Source: an uncultured Actinomycetes bacterium (GTDB lineage: Bacteria; Actinomycetota; Actinomycetes; Actinomycetales; Microbacteriaceae). Taken from it: 60,088 nt of DNA. The stretch spans positions 1-60,088 of the forward strand of contig CAIXMB010000151.1 in the NCBI GenBank assembly GCA_903920435.1. Direction: 5' to 3'. Positions 26,077 to 36,654 of the stretch are shown here, in pieces. A program made the position numbers and the translations under genes. Position 1 is the first letter of the stretch. Each line of letters opens with the position of its first letter. The notes beneath the pieces were generated by a model. That model saw only the letters and a program-made list of their open reading frames with translations. It searched no databases and was not told where the DNA came from.

Positions 26077-28526
26077 TGGCTACAGACTCTGACACCAACC
26101 CCGAGGGCCCCACGGGCGAGCGCATCGAAGACGTCGATGTCTCTGCCGAGATGCAGGGCTCGTTCCTCGAGTACGCGTACTCGGTCATCTACTCCCGCGC
26201 CCTGCCCGACGCCCGCGACGGCCTCAAGCCAGTGCAGCGCCGCATCCTGTTCCAGATGTCGGAGATGGGGCTGCGGCCCGACCGCGGCCACGTGAAGTCG
26301 TCGCGCGTCGTCGGCGAGGTCATGGGAAAGCTGCATCCGCACGGCGACGCGTCGATCTACGACGCGATGGTGCGTCTCACCCAGGACTTCGTGCTGCGAG
26401 TGCCGCTCATCGACGGCCATGGCAACTTCGGCTCACTCGACGACGGCCCCGCGGCGCCGCGCTACACCGAGACCCGCTTGCACGCCACGGCACTCGCCCT
26501 CACCGAGAACCTCGACGAGGACGTCGTCAACTTCGTCCCCAACTACGACAACCAGTTCATGCAGCCCGAGGTGCTGTCGGCGGCGTTCCCGAATCTGCTC
26601 GTCAACGGGGCATCCGGCATCGCGGTGGGCATGGCCACCAACATGGCTCCCCACAACCTCATCGAGGTCGTCGCCGCCGCGCGCTACCTGCTGGAGAATC
26701 CGGATGCCACGCTCGAGGACCTCATGGCGTTCGTGCCCGGTCCCGACCTCCCCACCGGCGGCACCATCGTGGGGCTCGACGGCATAAAAGACGCCTACGC
26801 CACCGGTCGCGGAGCCTTCAAGACGCGCGCCAAGGTCTCGGTCGAGGCGATCACCGCCCGCAAGACCGGTCTCGTCGTCACCGAACTGCCGTACCTCGTC
26901 GGCACCGAGCGCGTCATCGAGAAGATCAAGGACGGCGTCAACGCCAAGAAGATCAACGGCATCTCGGACGTCACCGACCTCACCGACCGCAAGCACGGCA
27001 TGCGGCTCGTCATCGGCATCAAGACCGGCTTCAGCCCGGACGCGGTGCTCGAGCAGCTCTACCGACTCACGCCGCTCGAAGACAGCTTCTCGATCAACAA
27101 TGTCGCCCTCGTCAACGGCGGCCCCCAGACGCTCGGCCTCAAGGAGCTGCTGCGCGTCTACCTCGACCACCGGCTCGAGGTCGTGCGCCGTCGCAGCGAG
27201 TTCCGCCTTGCGCGCCGCAAGGAGCGGCTGCACCTCGTCGAGGGACTGCTCATCGCGATTCTCGACATCGACGAGGTCATCCAGGTCATCCGGCAGTCCG
27301 ACGACGGTGAGCAGGCGCGAGCGCGCCTCATCGACGTCTTCGACCTGAGCGACCTGCAGGCCGAGTACATCCTCGAACTGCGCCTGCGCCTCCTGACCAA
27401 GTTCAGCCGCATCGAGCTCGAGGCGGAGGCCGACAAGCTGCGCGCCGAGATCGAGTTCCTCGAGGGCGTGCTCGCCGACCCGGGCCGCATCGCCCAGCTC
27501 GTCTCCGACGAACTCGAGGAGGTCGCCGAGAAGTTCGGCACGCCGCGCCGCACGCTGCTCACCGAGGCCCGTGGCGCGCCCGTCTCCGCGGCCGCCGCCC
27601 GCAAGTCGACACCGGTGCTCGAGATCGCGGATGCCCCGTGCGAGGTGCTGCTCTCGACCACCGGCCGCGCGATCCGCGTCGACGTCTCCGACGATTCCGC
27701 TGCGGCGCCGGCGCGCCGCCGCTCCAAGCACGACGCGATCCGCTCCCGGGTCACGACGACGAGCCGCACCGAGATCGGAGCGGTCACGAACCTCGGCCGC
27801 CTCATCCGGTTCACCGCGGTCGACCTGCCGAGCGTGCCGACCAACTCGATCCAGCTCGCCGCCGGTGCTCGTATCAACGAGTACCTCGCGATCGGCGCGA
27901 AGGAGCGCGTGCTCGGCCTCGTCACCCTCGACGGCGAGCCGATCGCCCTCGGCACGCGCCAGGGCGTCGTCAAGCGCGTCGTCACGGGCGGCTGGCCGGG
28001 CAAGCCCGACTTCGAGATAATCTCCCTCAAGCCGGGCGACGAGGTCGTGGGAGTTTCCCAGGGTACCGACGCCGAAGAGCTCGTGTTCGTGACCTCCGAC
28101 GCGCAACTCCTTCATTTCGGTGCGACCGCCGTGCGCCCTCAGGGTGCGAGCGCGGGCGGAATGGCGGGCATCAACCTCTCGGCGAAGGCCACCGTGCTGT
28201 TCTTCGGCGCCTACGACCCCGCCGACGAGAACGTCGTCGCGACGATCTCCACCTCGACGACCACGATCGCCGGCGCCGACCCGGGCCGCGCCAAGGTCTC
28301 CGCGATCTCCGAGTTCCCGGGCAAGGGCCGCGCAACCGGTGGCGTGCGGGCGCACTCGTTCCTCAAGGGCGAAGATGTGCTGGGCATCGCCTGGGTGGGT
28401 CGCTCCCCCGCGCTGGCCGTCGGCACGGATGGCGCGGTCCGCGCGCTCCCGGAGGCCGGCGCCAAGCGCGATGCGTCCGGCACGCCGCTCGACGGCGTCG
28501 TGGGGTCGATCGGAGAGGGCGTCTAG
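26076..28526 (+). CDS. parC: DNA topoisomerase IV subunit A
   Basis: An 816-residue type IIA topoisomerase subunit that cuts and rejoins DNA to decatenate sister chromosomes. The catalytic tyrosine is residue 130 in [14 protein letters not shown], and the quinolone-determining segment [20 protein letters not shown] lies before it. A coiled coil ([19 protein letters not shown]) and a C-terminal beta-pinwheel with repeats such as [17 protein letters not shown] follow. The pinwheel lacks a clear GyrA box, and parE is 3 kb away on the other strand, so ParC is preferred over GyrA. Confidence 0.92.
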   Translation: MATDSDTNPEGPTGERIEDVDVSAEMQGSFLEYAYSVIYSRALPDARDGLKPVQRRILFQMSEMGLRPDRGHVKSSRVVGEVMGKLHPHGDASIYDAMVRLTQDFVLRVPLIDGHGNFGSLDDGPAAPRYTETRLHATALALTENLDEDVVNFVPNYDNQFMQPEVLSAAFPNLLVNGASGIAVGMATNMAPHNLIEVVAAARYLLENPDATLEDLMAFVPGPDLPTGGTIVGLDGIKDAYATGRGAFKTRAKVSVEAITARKTGLVVTELPYLVGTERVIEKIKDGVNAKKINGISDVTDLTDRKHGMRLVIGIKTGFSPDAVLEQLYRLTPLEDSFSINNVALVNGGPQTLGLKELLRVYLDHRLEVVRRRSEFRLARRKERLHLVEGLLIAILDIDEVIQVIRQSDDGEQARARLIDVFDLSDLQAEYILELRLRLLTKFSRIELEAEADKLRAEIEFLEGVLADPGRIAQLVSDELEEVAEKFGTPRRTLLTEARGAPVSAAAARKSTPVLEIADAPCEVLLSTTGRAIRVDVSDDSAAAPARRRSKHDAIRSRVTTTSRTEIGAVTNLGRLIRFTAVDLPSVPTNSIQLAAGARINEYLAIGAKERVLGLVTLDGEPIALGTRQGVVKRVVTGGWPGKPDFEIISLKPGDEVVGVSQGTDAEELVFVTSDAQLLHFGATAVRPQGASAGGMAGINLSAKATVLFFGAYDPADENVVATISTSTTTIAGADPGRAKVSAISEFPGKGRATGGVRAHSFLKGEDVLGIAWVGRSPALAVGTDGAVRALPEAGAKRDASGTPLDGVVGSIGEGV

Positions 28527-28541
28527 CCGGCCACGGGCCCG

Positions 28542-30071
28542 TCAGACGTGCGGCACGAACTCCTGCCACGCCACACGGCGCTCGCCCCGCGGGTCCTGCT
28601 CGACCCGGTCCACGCGGTCGATGATGAGGGTGCGCCGCTTGCGCGCGGTGTACTTCGGCCAGCCGTCGGCCACGGTGCCGTCGTGCGCGAAGCGCAACCA
28701 GTGGGCCTGCATCCGGGCGCCCGCGCGCTTGAACGCCGCGCGGCCGCCGAGCATGCCGAGCGCGCGGCCGAACAGGCCGTCCATGCGGTCGAAGAGGGCG
28801 AACAGCTCGAGCCCGTGGGTGGCGTCGTGCCCGGTCAACCGCAGTAGCCGCGGCGCGATGTCGAACCGGTAGAAGTGCACCTCGGCGTACCGCGCGTGGC
28901 GCTCGGCGACCTTCACCGTGGGGTACCAGAACGCGAGGTCGCCCCCGAAGTCCGCTGCGGGCCGACGTGCCGGCAGCCCCGGGTACAGCGCCTTCAGCGC
29001 CTTGCGCGAACGCTTCCTCGTCTTCGCGAAGATCGCCCGGATGCGCGGCGGCGTCGTCGCCAGGATGTCGAGCCGTCCGCGGAACAGTGACCCCTCCCGG
29101 TCGTTCGTGCCGACGATGAGCGGCACGCGCGCGGCCCGTCCGTGCTTGAAGGCGTCGAGGGGCCGCTCCGGCAGGAAGGCGCCGTCGATCACCGGGGCGA
29201 GCACCACGGTGCCGGGGGCGCGGTCGGGCGTGAGCAGCTGCATCCGGGTGGTCGCCCGCACCAGGTCGTCGACGTCGGCGCCGGCGAGGAGCGAGCCGGC
29301 GTCCTCGGGCGAAGTGCTCTCGGTGCTCGAGTTGTCGACGGCCTCGCTGAGCAGCTCGAGGTACTCCCGGGCCCATGCCGCGGTCACGTCGGGCGGGTAG
29401 ATCGCGTTGGCGGGCGAGCTCTGGGCGATCGCGCGCGCGAAGAGGCCGTGTGCGGCCGGCACCGCCATGAGGGTCGTCACGGCATTGCCGCCCGCCGACT
29501 CCCCGAAGAGCGTCACGTTGGCCGGGTCTCCCCCGAACACCGCGATGTTGTCGCGCACCCACTCCAGGGCCGCGACCTGGTCGCGAAGCCCCAGGTTGCT
29601 CTCGAACCGGCGCTGCCGGGTCGAGAACGTCGAGAAGTCGAGGTACCCGAGCGCGCCGAGCCGGTAGTTCATGTTGACGAAGACCACGCCGCCGTCGCGC
29701 ACGAACCCCTCGCCCTGCTTGCGGATCTCCCGTGACGAGCCGACGCTGTACGCGCCGCCGTGCACGAAGACCATGACGGGTCTGGGCCCCGCCGCCTCCG
29801 CCGGCGCGATGACGTTGACGGTCAGGCAGTCCTCCGACATCGGCACGCTCGTGGGCGGACCCGCGAACTGGCCGTTGCGGTCCTGCGGAGCGACCGGGCC
29901 GAAGTCGGCGGCAGACCGCACGCCCGCCCACGGCACCACGGGCGCCGGGGCGCGGAAGCGCAGCTCGGCCACGGGAGGGGCCGCGTAAGGGATGCCCCGC
30001 CACATCCGCAGCCCGCGGCGCACGACCCCCTCGAGCTCACCACCGGAGACCGTCACGCGCAGGGAGACCAC
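28542..30071 (-). CDS. Type B carboxylesterase (second of a tandem pair)
   Basis: A 509-residue carboxylesterase/lipase type B (alpha/beta hydrolase). The nucleophile is in TLFGESAGGNAVTTL, the oxyanion loop in MVFVHGGAYSVGSS, the acid is probably the glutamate in GTNDREGSLF, and the histidine is in DATHGLELFALF. There is no signal peptide. A TAGGCT hexamer ends 6 bases before the GTG start, so it has its own leaderless promoter although it lies only 29 bp after its paralogue. Natural substrate unknown. Confidence 0.93.
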   Translation of the reverse strand: MVSLRVTVSGGELEGVVRRGLRMWRGIPYAAPPVAELRFRAPAPVVPWAGVRSAADFGPVAPQDRNGQFAGPPTSVPMSEDCLTVNVIAPAEAAGPRPVMVFVHGGAYSVGSSREIRKQGEGFVRDGGVVFVNMNYRLGALGYLDFSTFSTRQRRFESNLGLRDQVAALEWVRDNIAVFGGDPANVTLFGESAGGNAVTTLMAVPAAHGLFARAIAQSSPANAIYPPDVTAAWAREYLELLSEAVDNSSTESTSPEDAGSLLAGADVDDLVRATTRMQLLTPDRAPGTVVLAPVIDGAFLPERPLDAFKHGRAARVPLIVGTNDREGSLFRGRLDILATTPPRIRAIFAKTRKRSRKALKALYPGLPARRPAADFGGDLAFWYPTVKVAERHARYAEVHFYRFDIAPRLLRLTGHDATHGLELFALFDRMDGLFGRALGMLGGRAAFKRAGARMQAHWLRFAHDGTVADGWPKYTARKRRTLIIDRVDRVEQDPRGERRVAWQEFVPHV

Positions 30072-30077
30072 GCCGGC

Positions 30078-30083
30078 AGCCTA
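30078..30083 (-). promoter_or_regulatory. -10 element of the second esterase (leaderless)
   Basis: TAGGCT on the minus strand ends 6 bases before the GTG at 30071. Confidence 0.55.
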
Positions 30084-30100
30084 GGTGGCGCAGGTTAACG

Positions 30101-31609
30101 CTAGACGTGCGGGATGAAGGCGTCCCAGGCCAGACGGCGCGAGCGGCGCGGGTCGAGCTCGATGCGGTCCTCGGCGTCGATGATGAGCGTGGCACGGTGG
30201 TCGGGGGTGTACGGGGCCCAGTCGTCGCCCACGGACCCGTCGCGCGCGAAGCCGAGCCAGCGCTGGCGCATCCGTGTCGCTGCGTCTCGGAATGCCGCGC
30301 GCCCGCCGAGCACACCAGCGGCGCGCGCGAGGGGGCTGTCGAGCAGATTGAAGACGGCGAACAGCTCGATACCGTGAGTCGCGTCGAGCCCGGCCCACCG
30401 GAGGGCGCGGGTCGCGATGTCGAACCGGTAGAAGTACACGGGCGCGTTCGCGGAGTGCCCCTCGGCGAGCCTGATCGACGGGTACCAGAACGAGTAGTCG
30501 CCACCGAACTCGGCCGCCGACCGGCGCGGCGGCAGGGCGCGGTACTCCTCGAAGAGGCGCGCGCGGGCCTGCCGCTCGGTCTTCGCGAACACGGCACGGA
30601 TGCGCGGCTTCGTGGTCGCGAGCAGATCGAGCCGTCCGCGGAAGAGTGTGCCCTCACGCGAGTTCGTGCCGATGATGAGCGGCACCGGGTGGGTGCGACC
30701 TGCAGCTGCGGCATCCATGGGCCGCTCGGGCAGCACGTCGCCGTCGATCACGGGCGAGAACGCGATGGTGCCGGGCACGGCGTCCGGGGTGCGCTGGCGC
30801 ATGATGGACGCCGCGCGCACGAGAAGGGTGGGGGCGGTCTCCAGCAGCAGATCGGGCGCCGGAGTGGTCGCGTCCCGCGTGACCTCCCGGAGGATCGCCA
30901 CGAAGTCGGCGCCCCACTCGCGTGTGAGGGCGCTCGGGTAGACGGCTTCCGGCGGCGCGCTCTCGGCGATCGCGCGGGCGAACAGGCCCGCCGCCGACGG
31001 CACCGCGAGGAGGGTGGTCACGGCATTGCCGCCCGCGGACTCCCCGAACACCGTGACGTTGGCCGGGTCGCCGCCGAAGCGCGCGATGTTGTCGCGAACC
31101 CACGCCAGCGCGGCCACCTGGTCGCGCAGCCCGAGGTTGATGTCGAGCGGGCGCTCGGGAGTGGAGAATTCCGAGAAGTCGAGGTAGCCGAGCGCGCCGA
31201 GGCGGTAGTTGAAGTTGACGAAGACGACGTCACCCTCGCGCACGAGGGCCTCACCGAGGTGCGGGATCTCGCGCGAGGAGCCCGTCGTGTACGCACCGCC
31301 ATGGATGAAGACCATGACCGGCCGGGCGACCCCGGGTGTCCGCGGGGCGATGACGTTGAGTGTCAGGCAGTCCTCGGACATGGGCACGCGGGTAAGGCCC
31401 GGGACCTGGTGCGACACGGGGCCGAAGGCGCCGGCATCCCGACCGCCCTCCCACGGCTCGACGGCCTGCGGAGCGCGCAGCCGGCGATCGCCCGTGGGTG
31501 GCGCCGCGTACGGGATGGCGCGCCAGTGGTGCAGTCCGTCGAGCTCGATGCCGCGGATGGTGCCGCCCGTGACGTCGAGCTCCAGGTCGTTCTCCAGAAG
31601 AGTCGTCAC
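30101..31609 (-). CDS. Type B carboxylesterase (first of a tandem pair)
   Basis: A 502-residue paralogue of the next gene, collinear over its whole length. Motifs: MVFIHGGAYTTGSS, TVFGESAGGNAVTTL, GTNSREGTLF and DATHGIELFAVF. The two proteins share long identical blocks (for example VFVNMNYRLGALGYLDFS against VFVNFNYRLGALGYLDFS), so they arose by local duplication. The GTG start at 31609 is supported by a TAGCCT hexamer 6 bases upstream. Both are cytoplasmic esterases of unknown substrate. Confidence 0.93.
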   Translation of the reverse strand: MTTLLENDLELDVTGGTIRGIELDGLHHWRAIPYAAPPTGDRRLRAPQAVEPWEGGRDAGAFGPVSHQVPGLTRVPMSEDCLTLNVIAPRTPGVARPVMVFIHGGAYTTGSSREIPHLGEALVREGDVVFVNFNYRLGALGYLDFSEFSTPERPLDINLGLRDQVAALAWVRDNIARFGGDPANVTVFGESAGGNAVTTLLAVPSAAGLFARAIAESAPPEAVYPSALTREWGADFVAILREVTRDATTPAPDLLLETAPTLLVRAASIMRQRTPDAVPGTIAFSPVIDGDVLPERPMDAAAAGRTHPVPLIIGTNSREGTLFRGRLDLLATTKPRIRAVFAKTERQARARLFEEYRALPPRRSAAEFGGDYSFWYPSIRLAEGHSANAPVYFYRFDIATRALRWAGLDATHGIELFAVFNLLDSPLARAAGVLGGRAAFRDAATRMRQRWLGFARDGSVGDDWAPYTPDHRATLIIDAEDRIELDPRRSRRLAWDAFIPHV

Positions 31610-31615
31610 CTGTTA

Positions 31616-31621
31616 AGGCTA
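31616..31621 (-). promoter_or_regulatory. -10 element of the first esterase (leaderless)
   Basis: TAGCCT on the minus strand ends 6 bases before the GTG at 31609. Confidence 0.55.
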
Positions 31622-31676
31622 CGACCGCGCGCTGACAGTTTTCTTGGCGCGGGCTGGGAGTGCTTGCCTGCGCCGA

Positions 31677-33758
<2,082 letters not shown>

Positions 33759-33765
33759 GCGCTCA

Positions 33766-33771
33766 ACATTA
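33766..33771 (-). promoter_or_regulatory. -10 element of parE (leaderless)
   Basis: TAATGT on the minus strand ends 7 bases before the parE ATG. Confidence 0.55.
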
Positions 33772-33790
33772 CGGTCCGCCGGTGTCACGG

Positions 33791-33808
33791 CCCCGTACTG
33801 ACACGGGG
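33791..33808. promoter_or_regulatory. Inverted repeat between parE and the DUF7455 gene
   Basis: CCCCGT, 6 bases, ACGGGG: a perfect short inverted repeat about 20 bp upstream of the parE -10. It may be an operator; nothing else supports a role. Confidence 0.35.
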
Positions 33809-33925
33809 TTCGGATTGCCCAGTACGCGTTCAGCGAAATACCCGGTAATTGACGCGTGCCCGTAACAGCGACGTGGTTCTATTGAGACACGGAAGTTTCA
33901 CCCGTCAGCCCGAATGGAGCAGCAC

Positions 33926-34159
33926 ATGTCTCAGATCGCAACCGAGGTCAGCCCCGTCGACGAGCTGGACTACACGCTCTCCGCCCTCGACCGCTGTGAC
34001 AGCTGCGGCGCCCAGGCCTACATCCGCGTGACGCTCAAGACCGGCGACCTGCTGTTCTGCGCGCACCACGGCAACGAGTTCAAGGACAAGCTCTTCCCGA
34101 CCGCGCTCAACTGGCACGACGAGTCGGCCCGCCTGCTCGAGACGCGCAGCGCCGAGTAG
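33926..34159 (+). CDS. Small DUF7455 zinc-ribbon-like protein
   Basis: A 77-residue protein. The core RCDSCGAQAYIRVTL with LLFCAHHGNEF provides CxxC and CxHH ligand sets, so a zinc ribbon is likely. Such proteins are common near the principal sigma factor gene in actinobacteria but have no known function. I chose the ATG at 33926, which has GGAG 6 bases upstream; the ATG four codons earlier contains that sequence. A strong terminator follows the stop. Confidence 0.85.
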   Translation: MSQIATEVSPVDELDYTLSALDRCDSCGAQAYIRVTLKTGDLLFCAHHGNEFKDKLFPTALNWHDESARLLETRSAE

Positions 34160-34173
34160 CTCAGCTAGATTTG

Positions 34174-34199
34174 AAAGGACCGGGGCGACCCGGTCCTTT
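34174..34199 (+). terminator. Rho-independent terminator of the DUF7455 gene
   Basis: AAAGGACCGGG pairs perfectly with CCCGGTCCTTT around a GCGA tetraloop, ending in TTT. It lies 14 bases after the stop and rules out extending the next gene upstream. Confidence 0.9.
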
Positions 34200-34218
34200 C
34201 CCCTTTAACCGGAGCACC

Positions 34219-35220
34219 GTGAAGCGCATCAGGCACTATCTCTCCCGGCTCGTCACCCTCGATGTGAAGAACATGCGCGCCGTCGCCGGTGCCGTCGCGA
34301 AGGAGAGCCGCAAGCCGCTGCCCCTCATCGTGCTCGACATGATCTGGTGCTCGATCGTCTACCAGGCCGGCTACCTCGACTACCAGGAATTCGAGTTCTG
34401 GTCGCTCTCGGCGCGCGAGCGGCGCACCTGGATCACCAGCGGCAATGCCAACTCGATAGTGGTCAAGTACAACCAGCGCGAGTACCGCGAGTGGTTCTGG
34501 GACAAGCCGCGGTTCAACGAGCGCTTCCGCGAGTACCTCGGGCGGGAGTGGCTCGACGTGCGCGAGTCGACGGATGCCGAACTCGCCGCCTTCCTCGACC
34601 GCAACCCGCTGATCATGGCCAAGCGCATTGACGGCATGAGCGGTGCGGGCATCGAGAAGCACAGCTCCGCCTCGATCACCGACGTTCCGGCCTTCCGGGC
34701 GCAGTTGCTCGCCAACACCCAGTACCTCGTCGAGACGTTTCTCACGCAGCATCCGGTCATGGCGTCCCTCTCCCCCACGAGCGTCAACTCGCTGCGCATG
34801 ATCACCTTCTTCGACGGCACCGACGTGCACGTGATGGAGGCGGTGCTGCGCATGGGCAACGGCGCCGACGTCGACAACTACGGCCGCGGCGGCATGTACA
34901 CGGTCATCGACGAGAAGACCGGCATCGCCCACTACGGCGCCTTCGACAAGTACGCGAACACCTTCGACGTGCACCCGATCTCGGGCACGTCGATCGTCGG
35001 CTTCCAAGTCCCCCTGTACGAGCAGGTGCTCGCGACCCTCGACACGGTCTCCCGCATCGTGCCGCAGATCCCCTACGTCGGCTGGGATGTCGCCATCGGT
35101 GAGCACGGCCCCGTGATCATCGAGGGCAACTACAACACGGGCGTCTTCCAGATGAAGCCGAGCCTCACGGGCAACAAGATCGGCCTGCTGCCGAAGTTCC
35201 GCGCGGTCATCGACTTCTGA
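34219..35220 (+). CDS. Sugar-transfer-associated ATP-grasp family protein
   Basis: A 333-residue protein resembling the ATP-grasp family associated with glycosyltransferase clusters (ATPgrasp_ST), whose members are thought to ligate a carboxylate to an amine or similar nucleophile. Seen are PLIMAKRIDGMSGAGIEK (nucleotide-binding strand and loop), QYLVETFLTQHPVM, SVNSLRMITFF, and the metal-binding end YVGWDVAIGEHGPVIIEGN. It starts at GTG 34219 with CCGGAG upstream. No glycosyltransferase or polysaccharide gene is nearby, so the substrate is unknown. It overlaps the convergent DUF6907 gene by 14 bases. Confidence 0.8.
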   Translation: MKRIRHYLSRLVTLDVKNMRAVAGAVAKESRKPLPLIVLDMIWCSIVYQAGYLDYQEFEFWSLSARERRTWITSGNANSIVVKYNQREYREWFWDKPRFNERFREYLGREWLDVRESTDAELAAFLDRNPLIMAKRIDGMSGAGIEKHSSASITDVPAFRAQLLANTQYLVETFLTQHPVMASLSPTSVNSLRMITFFDGTDVHVMEAVLRMGNGADVDNYGRGGMYTVIDEKTGIAHYGAFDKYANTFDVHPISGTSIVGFQVPLYEQVLATLDTVSRIVPQIPYVGWDVAIGEHGPVIIEGNYNTGVFQMKPSLTGNKIGLLPKFRAVIDF

Positions 35221-35530
35221 GTACGTCGTTCATCGCGCGCACGAGACGCTCGCCACTCTCGCCGCTCACGTCGATCGCCGCTGCCGGGCCCGCGCCGACG
35301 TAGAGCCAGGTCTCGGGCTCGCCGTCGACACGCGAGAGGGCGACCTCGAACTCGGTGGCATCGGTGTCACGACGGATTCCCGCGGCCACGAACGACGTAC
35401 GCCGGGCGACCACGGGCACGGTCGTGGGAACCCCGCGGTGCACGCGGTCATCCGGATGATCGCCCTCGCGGTGCTCCCCCGTGCACCACGACGGGCACTC
35501 GTCGATCTGCCAACTCGGGCGGCTCAGCAC
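35207..35530 (-). CDS. DUF6907-like protein with CPxWC motif
   Basis: A 107-residue soluble protein. It carries CPSWCTGEHREGDHPDDRVHRG, a Cys/His cluster reminiscent of DUF6907 proteins and possibly metal-binding, and then a beta-rich domain with LSRVDGEPETWLYVG. I chose the second of two tandem GTG codons (35530) because AAGGAG lies 6 bases upstream; the frame extends to 35593. Function unknown. It is divergent from the XRE regulator and could be its target or partner. Confidence 0.65.
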   Translation of the reverse strand: MLSRPSWQIDECPSWCTGEHREGDHPDDRVHRGVPTTVPVVARRTSFVAAGIRRDTDATEFEVALSRVDGEPETWLYVGAGPAAAIDVSGESGERLVRAMNDVLRSR

Positions 35531-35638
35531 CACGGGCTCCTTCCCTGCGGTCGCGGCACGACGCCATGATGGCATCACGCGCCACCGACACACTGCCGCG
35601 CCCCTCTAGTATGAGCACGCAGATATTCCCATACATAG

Positions 35639-35953
35639 ATGGTCGAGAACCGCGTGCCGCTCTCTCAGGCTGGGATTGTGCGCACAGGAGCAAACCCCAG
35701 CAAGGCCGACTTCTCGCGCGCCATGGGCGTCAACCTGCAGCGCCTCCGCCTGGAGCGCGGGCTCAGCCAGGAGAAGCTCGCGCACATGGCGGGAATCTCG
35801 TCGTACACGTACCAGAAGTTCGAGAAGGGCGAGTCGAAACCCGGCACGCCCATGAACCCCCGGCTCTTCACCCTGCTCTCGCTCGCCGAGGTGCTCGACG
35901 TCGCGCTCGAGGACATCGTCCCCGCGGACTGGCCGGACCTCAGCGGCGACTAG
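35639..35953 (+). CDS. XRE family helix-turn-helix regulator
   Basis: A 104-residue DNA-binding protein with a lambda-repressor-like helix-turn-helix, NLQRLRLERGLSQEKLAHMA then YTYQKFEKGESKPG, and a short C-terminal helix ending EDIVPADWPDLSGD. It has no sensor domain. The start is uncertain: ATG 35639, or GTG 35678, which has CAGGCT ending 6 bases before it, like the leaderless promoters elsewhere. Its TAG stop shares a CTAG with the convergent cofE-like gene. Confidence 0.85.
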   Translation: MVENRVPLSQAGIVRTGANPSKADFSRAMGVNLQRLRLERGLSQEKLAHMAGISSYTYQKFEKGESKPGTPMNPRLFTLLSLAEVLDVALEDIVPADWPDLSGD

Positions 35954-36654
35954 CCGACACGGCGGATGATGCCCATCGGCGTGGACTCGCGGTCCTGGCC
36001 GAGCGGGTTGTCGCCCAGCACGCGGACCATGAGGTCGCTCAGTGCGCGGGTGCTCGTCGATCCGAGGATGTTGCCGCCGAAGTCGTTGATGTCGACCACG
36101 AGCACCGTGAGGTCCTTGCCCAGGCGGGCCTTGATGTCGGCGGCGACGCCGTCGGGGCGATCCGGCCCGAGCACCACCTGGGAGTCGTACGGCGGGATGG
36201 TGTTCTTCGTGGGGCCGTCGATCGCGCGCGCCTTCGGTCCCGCTATGCGGTAGAAGTCGCCGCGGCGCCCGAGCGCCTTCGTCACTGCCGCCACCGCGGC
36301 GGCGAACAGGATGCGCGGAGTACCGCACTCGCGCAGCGCCATCTCCATGGTCTCGGGGATGCCCAGACCGATGCCGTGCGAGGTCTTCGTGACGTACTTC
36401 GAGAGGGTGACCGCGAGCTTGCGCGGCGTGATCTCCTCGAGCGGGAAGGCCCTGCCCTGGGTGATACCGACGATCTTCTCGGTCACGAAGAGCACATCTC
36501 CGTCGCGCACGAGGTCGCCCGCGTACTGGTCGACGACGTCGAGGAGCACGTCATCGCGCATGACCACGTGGGTCTTGATCGGGATCCGCTCGTAGGTCAC
36601 GCCGTCGACGACGACCTCGAGCTTCTTGCCCTCGTTGGGCTGGGGCGCCGGCAT
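35950..36654 (-). CDS. CofE-family gamma-glutamyl ligase-like protein
   Basis: A 234-residue protein of the coenzyme F420-0:L-glutamate ligase family. Conserved-looking parts are ERIPIKTHVVMRDDVLLDVV, GDVLFVTEKIVGITQGRAFPL, the substrate loop SHGIGLGIPETMEMAL, and LVVDINDFGGNILGS. It has no fused FbiB C-terminal domain, and no other F420 gene is in view, so the acceptor may not be F420. Its ATG overlaps the sigA stop by one base (TAATG), so it is translated with the principal sigma factor. Function is inferred from the family only. Confidence 0.8.
   Translation of the reverse strand: MPAPQPNEGKKLEVVVDGVTYERIPIKTHVVMRDDVLLDVVDQYAGDLVRDGDVLFVTEKIVGITQGRAFPLEEITPRKLAVTLSKYVTKTSHGIGLGIPETMEMALRECGTPRILFAAAVAAVTKALGRRGDFYRIAGPKARAIDGPTKNTIPPYDSQVVLGPDRPDGVAADIKARLGKDLTVLVVDINDFGGNILGSTSTRALSDLMVRVLGDNPLGQDRESTPMGIIRRVG

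Noticed and set aside
26433-28355. A 640-codon antisense frame within parC
   Set aside because: Composition-driven shadow; parC is unambiguous.
34171-34218. In-frame upstream extension of the ATP-grasp gene
   Set aside because: It would translate the terminator hairpin at 34174-34199; the GTG at 34219 has its own ribosome-binding site.
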